NCBI GenBank assembly: GCA_964017235.1
Contig: OZ024927.1
Location: 46,195,293 to 46,259,292, forward strand
DNA from: Sabellastarte sp. h YS-2021
Lineage: Eukaryota > Annelida > Polychaeta > Sabellida > Sabellidae
DNA length: 64,000 bases
Reading direction: 5' to 3'
Below the pieces are notes generated by a model, which made no database searches, was not told the origin of the DNA, and worked only from the letters and a program-made list of their open reading frames with translations. Positions 42,254 to 53,600 of the stretch are shown piece after piece. Within the stretch, counting starts at the first letter, position 1, and each line of letters opens with the position of its first letter. Made by a program: the position numbers and the translations under genes.

Positions 42254-43820
42254 TGAGTTTAAATTTTTTTTAAACTTAACAATGAACCACAGGTTTTCAT
42301 ATTATCCCCTAGTTTGTTCCACAATTTGACACCATTAATTGACAAACAATTAGATTTAATTTTTGATTTAGAGAATTTAACTTTAAAGTTACAAAGCTGC
42401 CTAGTACAATGCTTATTTTCGCTATTACTTTTAAAAACACATTGCAAGTTTTCTGGTAGGTTAGTAAACAATGCTTTGTACATCAATACATTTATTTTGT
42501 ATTCCACTAAATCTGGAAACTTAAGTATTCTTAATTCTTTGAAAAATATACTTGTATGTTCTCTGTTTTTCAGATTAAAGATTAGTCTAATAGCCATTTT
42601 TTGTGCTTTAGTAATTGGTAATAGATACACTTGCAGTTCCCCCATAGTTCAGCACAGTAACTCAAATGTGAGTGAAAAATACTAGAATATAATCTAGACA
42701 AGGCTTCACTGTGTAACAATGGCTTAACTTTTTTGAGCACTGCAAAATTCATGTATAACTTATTTTTTACATTCTCAGTTTGTTCTTTCCAAGATAATCC
42801 CTAGGAATTTAGCCACATATACTCTTTCAATTTTACACTCATTGATGTAAACATTGCAGTTAGTGTTTAAGTTTAATTTTTAACTTATTTGGGGTTTTAC
42901 GTCGCTTTCAATACTGTACAGGTCATATCACGACGGGTAGTTGGAAGGGCTGAGGAAACCAGTACAAACGATCAAGGTTCTGTACTGTAAACTGCCGACC
43001 AACGGCAAGCAACTACTAGCTTTCCCACTTGAGGCCGTGCCGGGAACCGAACATCGGCCTCAGAGGTGGGATAGTGTTTAAGTGCTTCTCGCCAAAAACC
43101 ATAAAATTAGTTTTACTGATATTCAATGAAAGTTTGTTCATGGAGAACCAATTGTGGAACTTTAGTAGCTCCAACGACACCTGTTTACATAAATCTACTA
43201 TATTGTCAGCCGTACAGAATATGTTAGTATATATCATCTGCAAATATGATCAAGTCTATTACATTGGAAATATTACATATATCATTAATATACAGAATAA
43301 ATAGTTTAGGGCCCAAGATTGAGCCTTGCGGTACTCCGCAAACAACCTCTTGTAGTTCTGAATTTACACCATTAAAATGAACAAACTGCTTACAATTAGC
43401 TAAATATGACCTTATACAATTACTGGCTATACCTCTCACTCCATAATGAGTTAGTTTCTTTATTAACAGTAAATGATCTATGGTATCAAAGGCTTTTTTT
43501 AAGTCAATAAAAACACCTAAAGTAATAGGTTTATTGTCTATTGCACGCCCTTGTTTTTCCATAAAGTCTAAAAGAGCCAGGGATGTTGATCTTGTAGTTC
43601 TAAAACCATACTGAGAATTATTCATAATGTTATTTTTTTCTACAAACTCTGTTAATCTTTTATCAAAGAACTTTTCAAGTACTTTAGAGAATTGAGCTAA
43701 AAGAGAAACTGGTCTATAATTGGAGAATATTGAATCCTCACCAGATTTAAATAGAGGAACAATCATAGCTATTTTCATTTTGTCAAGGAAGATTCCACTA
43801 CTAAAGGATAAGTTACAAAA
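42254..43820 (-). pseudogene. 5'-truncated Jockey/CR1-type LINE, interrupted by a SINE
   Basis: Minus strand from about 43,820: NLSFSSGIFLDKMKIAMIVP, YRPVSLLAQFSKVLEKF, SQYGFRTTRSTSLALLDF, GVFIDLKKAFDTIDH, VPQGSILGPKLFILYINDI and FADDIY, the ordered RT motifs; then LNISKTNFMVFGEKH. A SINE interrupts at 43,071-42,872, after which NVYINECKIERVYVAKFLGI follows, and finally a C-terminal frame (42259-42645) with QKMAIRLIFNLKNREHT and NGVKLWNKLG. The endonuclease is absent and frameshifts split the rest. The order is typical of Jockey/CR1 superfamily ORF2. Confidence 0.88.
42872..43071 (-). mobile_element. SINE inserted in the LINE, with 11-bp duplication
   Basis: Flanked by tagtgtttaag at 42861-42871 and 43072-43082; removing one copy and the insert restores the LINE frame. 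On the minus strand it has cctctgaggccgatgttcggttccc (the GTTCGGTTCCC B-box) and the shared tail of the SINEs at 31.8 and 32.8 kb. The A-box half is missing. Confidence 0.88.
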
Positions 43821-43824
43821 GCAG

Positions 43825-43952
43825 AGGCAGATCTAGGGGTGAGAGATGGAGGGGGCGTGGGCAGGGATAAAAATCCCCTGACAAAGGTTTCAAACTCTGA
43901 AAAGCGGGACATTCGCCCTCCATGCCCCCCACCAGATCTGCCTGGGTGCCAT
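43825..43952. repeat. small imperfect palindromic element
   Basis: Arms gcagatctaggggtgagagatggagggggcg-like (left) and the inverse of cgccctccatgccccccaccagatctgc (right), about 28 bp with several mismatches, enclosing about 70 bp. Possibly a tiny MITE at the LINE's truncated 5' edge. Confidence 0.5.
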
Positions 43953-44334
43953 GGCCGTGAGTTCTGTAGTTTAAAGTATTTAATCTTCGTCTATGCTTCT
44001 ATTTTATAAAATATTGCAAGGAAATCTGAGGGGAAATCTGTGTCCGCATATTTTCTCATGAATATTAATGACTTGCATGGGTACTATAGCCATGAGTTCT
44101 GTATGTAGTTTAAAGTATTCGTTCTTCGTCTATGCTTCTGTTTTATAAAGTATTGAAAGGAAATCCCAGGGGTAATCTGTGTCCTGATATCTCCTCATGA
44201 ATATTAATGACTTGGGTGCTATGGCCGTGAGTTCTGTAGATTAAAGTATTAGATCTTCGTCGAGATGTCCATTTTATAAAATATTGCCTGGAAACTGTAT
44301 ATGGCAAATCTGTATCCTCTTATCTTCTCATGAA

Positions 44335-44341
<7 letters not shown>
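43953..44341 (+). repeat. ~133-bp repeat, three monomers
   Basis: gagttctgta phrases at 43959, 44094 and 44229 (135-bp steps); each unit ends ctcatgaatattaatgactt. Continues at 48,069-48,180 after the LINE insertion and appears inverted at 15.6-15.9 kb. Confidence 0.85.
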
Positions 44342-44368
<27 letters not shown>

Positions 44369-44517
44369 GGTCACAATATAAATAATGTCACAATATAAAT
44401 AATGTTACATAACACAAAAAACTTTTAACAAAATTTTACTATTTGCACTAAATATGTTAACATTATAAGGCTACATATCTGATGAATGGAATCTGACCTT
44501 ATACTTGGTATGAATTA

Positions 44518-46095
44518 TTAGGCTAATTCAAACAGATTGTTAAAAATACCCCAACTAGTATAGAGTTTTTCTCCAAAATCACATTCTGAATTAATATAAA
44601 ATTGTTCCTCATATTTTTTCTTTAATTTATTTTTAAGCCCTGATATATTTGGAACACTTTTATTTAAAGCACTTTTGAAAATATAGTATTTAGTAGTAGC
44701 AATTAATATGTTGATTGGAATATACTGATTGTCCCTGTGTAAATATCCTAAGATTATATCCAGGGGTGAAAAATTTATTAATTTCCCCAAAGTGGAATGT
44801 ATCCAGATTTCTAGATCTTTCCATAAGTCTACTACATAGCGACATTTCACAAAGAGATGGATAAATGTTTCAGAATCAGATTGACAAACTCTACATTTGT
44901 CTGATTTCTCAATGGACATTTTATACATTTGACTGTTTGTACCAAGTATTCTATGTATCAACTTATACTGAAACCAGATCAAGTTATTATCCTGTTCTAC
45001 ATTAAATATAAGATAAAAGACTCTTCTCCATGTTGTATTGTCTATCTGTATACCAAGATCTTTATTCCATTTGGCTCTATATCCGCATTCTACTTCTTTT
45101 GTCTTTACCTTATTGTAGATATTTCTACATCCTTGTTTACATTGGAAAAAAAGGGATATATGTTGTGGGACGAATGGTCTCTCTAGTTGATAAACTTGAA
45201 TGAATAAATGTTTATTATCATTAATGTATCTTTGTACCATTGAACTGACTTGAAAGTATTCCAAGAAATTTCTTATGTGAAAGCCAAACTTTACCTCAAT
45301 TTCTTTACTACTCATCATTTTAAGATTTTGATGAACAATATCCCCGATCACAGATATCCCTTTGTCAGACCATGTTTTCCAAAATATATTAGGATTTCCT
45401 ATTTTACTATTATACCACAGACAGGTTGAAAGCACACTTTGTTCAGTTCTTGTTTGAACTGATTGATCTATTATGTTCCACGATACAAAGATCTCTTTCC
45501 AGAAGTCATTGGGTACTCTTTTGTTACTTTTTATCCCCCCAAAAGGACCCACTTTGAACAATGATTCAATAGGTCCATATGATCTTTCAAATAATTTAGC
45601 CCATGGGCTGGTCGGAGAGGTTATAAGTCTCCTTATCCAAGTGCATTTTAAGGATTTGATAAATTTCTCTACGTCTGGCATTTTTAGACCACCATCTATT
45701 TTGTTTTGGCAGATAGTTGTACGCTTTATTTTTTCTGGTTTCCCATCCCACAAAAATTTATAAAGTTTTTTATTCAAATCTGCACAAAAATTATTATTTG
45801 GAAGTGGAATAGCCATGAACAAATGATTCAGTTGGGATAATATTAATGATTTAATAACAGTAATTTTGCCTAGAGGTGTCAAGGCTCTTTTTTTCCAAGC
45901 AGAAATTATTTCCTCGACTCTGGTAAGTGCTTTGGAGTAGTTGTGAGCTGGTATATTTTGTAAATTAACATCAAAATCTATCCCCAGCAAGGTGAAAAAA
46001 TTTGTACCCCAGTTTAAGGCGCTAGCACAGCAAAGTTTTTCCTTGGAGTATTTCCTTTGTCCAATCCATACCATTTTTGTTTTAGACATGTTCAT
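44518..46095 (-). pseudogene. LINE ORF2, C-terminal part
   Basis: 525 residues, following the RT catalytic motif after a one-base frameshift. Starts with MNMSKTKMVWIGQ (the K-T/S-K-..W thumb-side motif), then LGIDF, TPLGKITVIKSLILSQLNHLF and LYKFLWDGKPEKIKRTTIC, all typical of L1/Tx1 ORF2, and ends with a zf-RVT-type CRVCQSDSETFIHLFVKC finger (C-x2-C-x8-H-x4-C). The stop is at 44518; otherwise intact. Confidence 0.9.
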
Positions 46096-48068
46096 TTTCA
46101 GACCTGATAGAGATCCAAAGACTTCTAAGAATATTTAATATTTGTTGCAAGGAGCTCTCTGAACCATCCATAAAAATTGTAGTGTCATCAGCAAATTGTG
46201 AAATTTTGATTTCTTCTTGACCAATTTTTATACCTTTGACCATAGTGTTACCTTGGATCATTTCATACAGTACCTGGGCACATAACAGAAAGAGATATGG
46301 AGATATGGGGTCCCCTTGTTTACATCCTCTTTCAATTGGGAAAAATTCCGATAAAACACCAACTTGGAGTACTGAGGCTGTTATTTTATTATTAAAGAGA
46401 GTTATCCAATTGACAAATTCCTCACTAAAGTTGAAGTGACGTAGTACCTTGTACATAAATTTCCATGATACCGAATCAAAAGCTTTTTCAAAATCAATAA
46501 ACATCAACAATCCTTTGATTTTTTTAACTTCAGTATAATTCATAACATCGTAGACAAGTCTGGTACTCTCCCCAATAAATCTCCCTTTAATGAAACCTGT
46601 TTGAGATTGCGAAATTAAGTCTGGGAGGACTTTCTTAAGTCTAGAAGCAATCACATTTGTTGCCATTTTATACAGTACACTTGTTAGAGAAATTGGCCGC
46701 CAGTTTTTCATATTATCCCTCGGTTTGTTACCTTTAGGCAGACAGCATATAACAGTCTGTCTTAGACTAGGTGGTAAGATTCCACTTACATAACTTTCAT
46801 TTAGTGCTCTCAGTATATATGTTTTAAAATCTTTCCAAAAAACTTTGAAAAAATCAGCAGGGAAACCATCTATGCCTGGTGTTTTATTATTTTTCATGCT
46901 TTTAACTATGCTGCCTAACTCTGTTATAGTAATTGGTCCATTTAGAGCTTCAGATTCAAGCATTGTAAGTTTTCTTTTGGTAGTAAACAAATTCTCCAAA
47001 TTTTCTTCATCAATGCATTTTTCATCTTTACAGGAAAAAAGATTAGCATAGTACTGTCTGATTTGGGCCAATATTTCCTTTTGTGACTGAACTAATTTTC
47101 CATTAGGAAGTATAATCTTCTTTATTGTTTTATCAACATATTTAACTTTTTCTAAGTTACAAAAGAACTTAGTAGGTTTTTCATTCATTTGGATGTCTTG
47201 CACTCTAGACCTTATCATAAATCCCCTTGACTTAACCTCTCTTAGTTTTTGTAACTCATCCTTCTTAGAGCAGATTAGGTTTGCATCACTGTTATTTGAT
47301 AGACTTTCAAGATATTCAATTTCTTTAATTAGTATGTTTTCCTTTTGATTTGATTGTTTTTTAAGTTTACTGGAATATTTTATTGTATTGCCCCTTATAT
47401 TTAGTAATAGCATCTCTAAAAACATAGCATCTGGAATTGTAAAGTGAATATCAGTGTCTTCCACTTTATGTATGCTATCTGGTTGGTAAATTGGTACGGC
47501 ATATTGTACTTTAACTTCTTTGATCCACTCTTGAACATGTTGTAAGTATTCAAGATTTTTCAGCAGGCTACAATTGAAACGCCATATGCCTTTCCCTTTT
47601 TTAAAAGAGTCTAGCAATAATCCTATTTCTATTCGAGAATGATCACTTCTATAGCCAGGTAGTATATTACAAGAATGCACTATATCTAGCAAACTGTTAG
47701 TTCCAATTGCATAGTCAAGACGAGCTTGTTTCACTGGATTTTTCCTGCGCCAAGTGTAGCGCCTCACACCCGGATTTACCTGTCTAAAAATATCAGAAAG
47801 ATTTAGTGCTTGCATCGATTCTATTAGTATAGATCGTGATTTAGGATTATTGAGGTGTAAATAATTCTGAGAATCCATCTTGGGGTCAAGCACCAGATTC
47901 AAATCACCACATAATAGGGTGTACATTTCTGTCGAATCTTCCATATATTCTCTAATTTTTATGAAGAAAGCAGGGTTATCGATGTTGGGAGCGTACACAT
48001 TTAATAGCCTCAGAGATATTTCCCCCAACTGCAAATCTACTAAAATCAGGTTACCTTTTTGATCAATG
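46082..48068 (-). pseudogene. LINE ORF2, endonuclease and RT part
   Basis: About 660 residues. Apurinic endonuclease motifs: LNVYAPN (about residue 24), CGDLNLVLD (about 55), YTWRR (about 105), RLDYAIG (about 117) and SDHSRIEI (about 143). The RT region from about residue 370 has NWRPISL, GFIKGRFI, FIDFEKAFDSVSW, GCKQGDPISPYLFLL and the catalytic FADDTTIF near the end. The apparent start Met at 48073 comes from the target-site duplication, not from the element. The frame ends at a TAA through what looks like one extra A near 46,120; the rest of the protein continues at 44518-46095. Confidence 0.9.
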
Positions 48069-48180
48069 CTCATGAATATTAATGACTTGGGTGCTATGGT
48101 CGTGAGTTCTCGAGTTTACAATATTTGATCTCCAACCAGGCTTCTATTTATAAAATATTGTTAGAAAACTTCAAGGAAAG
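48069..48180 (+). repeat. ~133-bp repeat, continuation after the LINE
   Basis: Resumes with ctcatgaatattaatgactt and continues with the gagttct unit; this is the other half of the monomer split at 44,341. Confidence 0.8.
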
Positions 48181-48532
48181 CCGTGACCTCACATAGAGGT
48201 GTGATAAAGAGGTGCGACAAGAGATGCGATCCAGGGAATAGTCCGGTTACGAACTCAGATCAACAGATTGGCTTGTGTTGTGACTTGAATCTGATTCTGG
48301 ATTGCGAGTCTGTTGATCTACCTCGAGAGGTAGATCAATGGATTCAGATTCATTGGATTACCCAAAATTCTTTGTAAAATAATGGTGGCAACATGTGGCT
48401 GGAAATTTTAATGTTTGGGAAATTTTTATTACACTGTAATATGATAATATTATATCACTGCATATTAATTTATATTAATATATGATATTTATGTTGGTTT
48501 ATGTTATGTTTTCATTTTGGATTCTGGGCCGG
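48181..48532. other. non-coding, with a perfect palindrome
   Basis: ttgatctacct / aggtagatcaa arms around CGAG (about 48,313-48,338) form a perfect 11-bp-arm hairpin. Nearby words (gattctggattgcgag, ggattcagattcattggatta) resemble, inverted, the sequence at 49,245-49,300, so an older TIR element may enclose the MITE below. No gene. Confidence 0.5.
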
Positions 48533-49219
48533 GATTCACAAAAGGTCTTAAGCAAAAAATTGTCATAACTTTAAGAGAAAAGTCTTAACTGTGCAAGAAT
48601 TTTGTCATACAGTTAAAACTTTTTTTGCTTAGACAAAATGGGATTCACAAAAGGTCTTAGACAAAAATTTGTCTTAGATTTTGTCATAACTTTAAGACCA
48701 CTGCAGGGCAGACTTACGTCATATTTAAAATATTCCATCGCACGTATTTACATTTTACCCTTTGTTATGAAAACAACATATATACTATGGGGATCTATAC
48801 TTCCTGTAGAAGTAATTTCTGTGGATTGTAGTAGAAATTTACAGCATTTAATTACCTATAAATTTCCACATTTTACCTTCTTGTGGTAAAAATGTTGTCA
48901 TAAAAATGGCTGACTCACAATAAAACATAAATATTACTATTTTTACAAAAAAAAGTAACAAATCTGTTTTATAATTTTAAAGAGAATGTTTGGTGTATTT
49001 ATCGATGAAAAATGTTTTGGTTTTACTAAAATTTGTTAATTTGAATTCAAAGTAGTTAAGACTTTTTGCACAAATTTTGTCTCAGCTAAGATTTTGCTAA
49101 GCACTTTTTGTGAATCCCAATTTAAGAGAAATCTTAGCTAAGACAAAGTCATAACTTTAAGATTTGTCTAAGTAAAAAAATTGCCTAAACTTAAGACCTT
49201 TTGTGAATCCCGGCCCAGA
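48533..49219. mobile_element. 687-bp TIR element (MITE)
   Basis: Ends tctgggccgggattcaca...tgtgaatcccggcccaga, perfect for about 30 bp; homology between arms continues patchily for about 100 bp. Each arm also contains a second, internal 'gggattcacaaaa' (48,650 and, inverted, about 49,098-49,112). No transposase. Target duplication not clear. Confidence 0.82.
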
Positions 49220-49586
49220 TCTGCAGAAAATTGTATTTCACAAATCTAGCTAATCCAAAGAATCCAAATCTGAATCTAGATTCGACGGATTACGGTTGTG
49301 AAATACGCCTAATGCAGCATGAACGCCTTTCATGGTACATTCTAAAACTCGGACTTCTGTCCAACTTGGAATTCTACTTGGACTAAGCGGCGATAGCGGC
49401 GATGGGATGGGGGGGCAGCGGCGACGGGTTTGGGAGGGTGCGGGAGGGGCTGTGTTATGCATTAATTTAGCCAATCAAATGTAAGAGGGTTATATAGGGG
49501 CTCGCCATTTCCAAACTGGACAGAAATAAATCGCTGCTTGTGGCTCTTAATTATATATTTGTAAAATATAGTTAGAAACCCCATCG
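49220..49586. repeat. GC-rich repeats with gcggcgat words, first patch
   Basis: 49,380-49,440 has agcggcgatagcggcgatgg and cagcggcgacgg. Similar words, partly inverted, occur at 49,930-49,945 and 50,080-50,240. Arms such as ccaacttggaattctacttgg hint at an inverted repeat with 50,130-50,230. No gene. Confidence 0.5.
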
Positions 49587-49817
49587 TACTGCTTCCCTGC
49601 ATAAGTTGGCCGCGGGTCGTAAGTTGGCCGCCATCATCATATTTTGAAATTTCTATAATTCTAAAGGCCTGTATCATTCTTGAATGGTCTATTATAATAA
49701 GATTTATTATAACTGCCACTTTTAAAACCTGTGCAACCACACATTTGTCTGTTTGATACATTTAAATGAGTGGCGGCCAACTTACGACCCGCGGCCAACT
49801 TATGCAGGGAAGCAGTA
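49587..49817. mobile_element. 231-bp palindromic MITE, copy type 3
   Basis: A 46-bp perfect inverted repeat (about 49589-49634 and 49770-49815) with TA at each outer edge (TACTGC...GCAGTA). Each arm has two direct copies of aagttggccgc. Design and length match the two MITEs at 22.3-22.9 kb. Confidence 0.85.
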
Positions 49818-50648
49818 GCCTCACGTTTTCATCACTCTGTGGGTGTACAACTACCAGCATTTGATATTTTATTTGTTTTAAATATTGACGTCCCCTAACA
49901 CCCCCTCCCCATTTCCAAGTTGGACAGGAAAGCCATCGCCGCAAATATGAGGCTCCAGATGGGGGTCCAGATAAAACTTGTTTTTCTAGAAATATATAAT
50001 AAACTGACAGATATCACTGATTTTCTGCAATATTGGTAGTATTTTACAAATAATTATTAAAAAGACATCACAACCATCGCCGCTTGCCTTGGACTGCTGG
50101 CCAACAACCCTTACATCCCCTCCCCATCGCCGCTGTCGCCGCTTTACTTGGACTGTCGCCGCTATCGCCGCTGGCCATCTACCCCTCCTCACTTCTTAAC
50201 TTCGCCGATATTAGTCCAAGCGGCGATGGAATCGCCGCTTTTGTCCGACTTTTAGGAAGAACCGCCTTTCATATATCCCTTTAGTGCGCACCAAAATGGA
50301 GGACAAAACTGTGAATATTGGAGTGTAGCTGAAAAATGTAGTTAATTTTATAATTTTAAACTGCGTATCATGTCTAAAAGTTGAATAATATTAATAATTT
50401 TACCGGAATAAAGATTGTTGTCCCTGTTATCATATGTTCTTTTATTACAGGATACAGTTCTACTGTACAGTTGTGGGCACCCAATTATTAATCCTTCTTC
50501 TTCGTGTAGCTGTGTTAGTTTGCAGGCTACAGGGTTCTGGTGTGTGCTAAACCAGAACTCACATTTCGGACAATGGAGAAAATTTCGGAAGATCAGAAAA
50601 AAACTTTTCTGTCTTGTTTTTAAATTTTATCTTCTGGATATTATAAAT
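49818..50648. other. GC-rich repeat patch then unique sequence
   Basis: 50,080-50,240 is rich in atcgccgct words (for example tcgccgctatcgccgctgg), matching the first patch. 50,290-50,648 is plain sequence up to the first satellite monomer; an 85-residue frame (50415-50672) runs into the satellite and is not supported as a gene. Confidence 0.5.
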
Positions 50649-53600
50649 TTCACCCAAAGTGACCACTTATGAGATTCCAAGTGCATAGGACTGACGAGTC
50701 AGTCACAATTGAGTCACCTTGCTATGGATTAATGAAATGTGCAGGCTGAGACACTGACCCACTAATATTTGAAAGACGTTAATTTTTCCCATTCTATGGC
50801 GCTGTATCTCCTCAAACTCACCCAAATTGACCACTTATGAGATTCCAAGTGCATAGGACTGACGAGTCAGTCACAATTGAGTCACCTTGCTATGGATTAA
50901 TGAAATGTGCAAGCTGAGACACTGGCCCACTAATATTTGAAAGACGTTAATTTTTCGCATTCTATGGCTCTGTATCTCCTCAAACTCACCCAAAGTGACC
51001 ACTTATGAGATTCCAAGTGCATAGGACTGACGAGTCAGTCACAATTGAGTCACCTTGCTATGGATTAATGAAATGTGCAGGCTGAGACACTGACCCACTA
51101 ATATTTGAAAGACGTTAATTTTTCACATTCTATGGCTCTGTATCTCCTCAAACTCACCCAAATTGACCACTTATGAGATTCCAAGTGCATAGGACTGACG
51201 AGTCAGTCACAATTGAGTCACCTTGCTATGGATTAATGAAATGTGCAGGCTGAGACACTGACCCACTAATATTTGAAAGACGTTAATTTTTCACATTCTA
51301 TGGCTCTGTATCTCCTCAAACTCACCCAAATTGACCACTTATGAGATTCCAAGTGCATAGGACTGACGAGTCAGTCACAATTGAGTCACCTTGCTATGGA
51401 TTAATGAAATGTGCAGGCTGAGACACTGACCCACTAATATTTGAAAGACGTTAATTTTTCACATTCTATGGCTCTGTATCTCCTCAAACTCACCCAAATT
51501 GACCACTTATGAGATTCCAAGTGCATAGGACTGACGAGTCAGTCACAATTGAGTCACCTTGCTATGGATTAATGAAATGTGCAAGCTGAGACACTGGCCC
51601 CGTAATATTTGAAAGACGTTAATTTTTCGCATTCTATGGCTCTGTATCTCCTCAAACTCACCCAAATTGACCACTTATGAGATTCCAAGTGCATAGGACT
51701 GACGAGTCAGTCACAATTGAGTCACCTTGCTATGGATTAATGAAATGTGCAGGCTGAGACACTGACCCACTAATATTTGAAAGACGTTAATTTTTCCCAT
51801 TCTATGGCGCTGTATCTCCTCAAACTCACCCAAATTGACCACTTATGAGATTCCAAGTGCATAGGACTGACGAGTCAGTCACAATTGAGTCACCTTGCTA
51901 TGGATTAATGAAATGTGCAAGCTGAGACACTGGCCCACTAATATTTGAAAGACGTTAATTTTTCGCATTCTATGGCTCTGTATCTCCTCAAACTCACCCA
52001 AAGTGACCACTTATGAGATTCCAAGTGCATAGGACTGACGAGTCAGTCACAATTGAGTCACCTTGCTATGGATTAATGAAATGTGCAGGCTGAGACACTG
52101 ACCCACTAATATTTGAAAGACGTTAATTTTTCACATTCTATGGCTCTGTATCTCCTCAAACTCACCCAAATTGACCACTTATGAGATTCCAAGTGCATAG
52201 GACTGACGAGTCAGTCACAATTGAGTCACCTTGCTATGGATTAATGAAATGTGCAGGCTGAGACACTGACCCACTAATATTTGAAAGACGTTAATTTTTC
52301 ACATTCTATGGCTCTGTATCTCCTCAAACTCACCCAAATTGACCACTTATGAGATTCCAAGTGCATAGGACTGACGAGTCAGTCACAATTGAGTCACCTT
52401 GCTATGGATTAATGAAATGTGCAGGCTGAGACACTGACCCACTAATATTTGAAAGACGTTAATTTTTCACATTCTATGGCTCTGTATCTCCTCAAACTCA
52501 CCCAAATTGACCACTTATGAGATTCCAAGTGCATAGGACTGACAAGTCAGTCACAATTGAGTCACCTTGCTATGGATTAATGAAATGTGCAAGCTGAGAC
52601 ACTGGCCCCGTAATATTTGAATGACGTTAATTTTTCCCATTCTATGGCTCTGTATCTCCTCAAACTCACCCAAATTGACCACTTATGAGATTCCAAGTGC
52701 ATAGGACTGACGAGTCAGTCACAATTGAGTCACCTTGCTATGGATTAATGAAATGTGCAGGCTGAGACACTGACCCACTAATATTTGAAAGACGTTAATT
52801 TTTCCCATTCTATGGCGCTGTATCTCCTCAAACTCACCCAAATTGACCACTTATGAGATTCCAAGTGCATAGGACTGACGAGTCAGTCACAATTGAGTCA
52901 CCTTGCTATGGATTAATGAAATGTGCAGGCTGAGACACTGACCCACTAATATTTGAAAGACGTTAATTTTTCCCATTCTATGGCGCTGTATCTCCTCAAA
53001 CTCACCCAAATTGACCACTTATGAGATTCCAAGTGCATAGGACTGACGAGTCAGTCACAATTGAGTCACCTTGCTATGGATTAATGAAATGTGCAAGCTG
53101 AGACACTGGCCCACTAATATTTGAAAGACGTTAATTTTTCGCATTCTATGGCTCTGTATCTCCTCAAACTCACCCAAAGTGACCACTTATGAGATTCCAA
53201 GTGCATAGGACTGACGAGTCAGTCACAATTGAGTCACCTTGCTATGGATTAATGAAATGTGCAGGCTGAGACACTGACCCACTAATATTTGAAAGACGTT
53301 AATTTTTCCCATTCTATGGCGCTGTATCTCCTCAAACTCACCCAAATTGACCACTTATGAGATTCCAAGTGCATAGGACTGACGAGTCAGTCACAATTGA
53401 GTCACCTTGCTATGGATTAATGAAATGTGCAGGCTGAGACACTGACCCACTAATATTTGAAAGACGTTAATTTTTCCCATTCTATGGCGCTGTATCTCCT
53501 CAAACTCACCCAAATTGACCACTTATGAGATTCCAAGTGCATAGGACTGACGAGTCAGTCACAATTGAGTCACCTTGCTATGGATTAATGAAATGTGCAA

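Larger units (their letters stand above)
44342..48068 (-). mobile_element. 5'-truncated L1/Tx1-like LINE with 15-bp duplication
   Basis: Flanked by ctcatgaatattaat at 44327-44341 and 48069-48083, both inside the ~133-bp repeat. A T-run at 44341-44365 is the poly(A) tail of a minus-strand element. It carries most of ORF2 (endonuclease, RT, zinc-finger end) in two frames and a 3' UTR of about 175 bp. The first ORF and the start of the endonuclease are absent. The intact duplication and long tail suggest a fairly young insertion. Confidence 0.93.
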
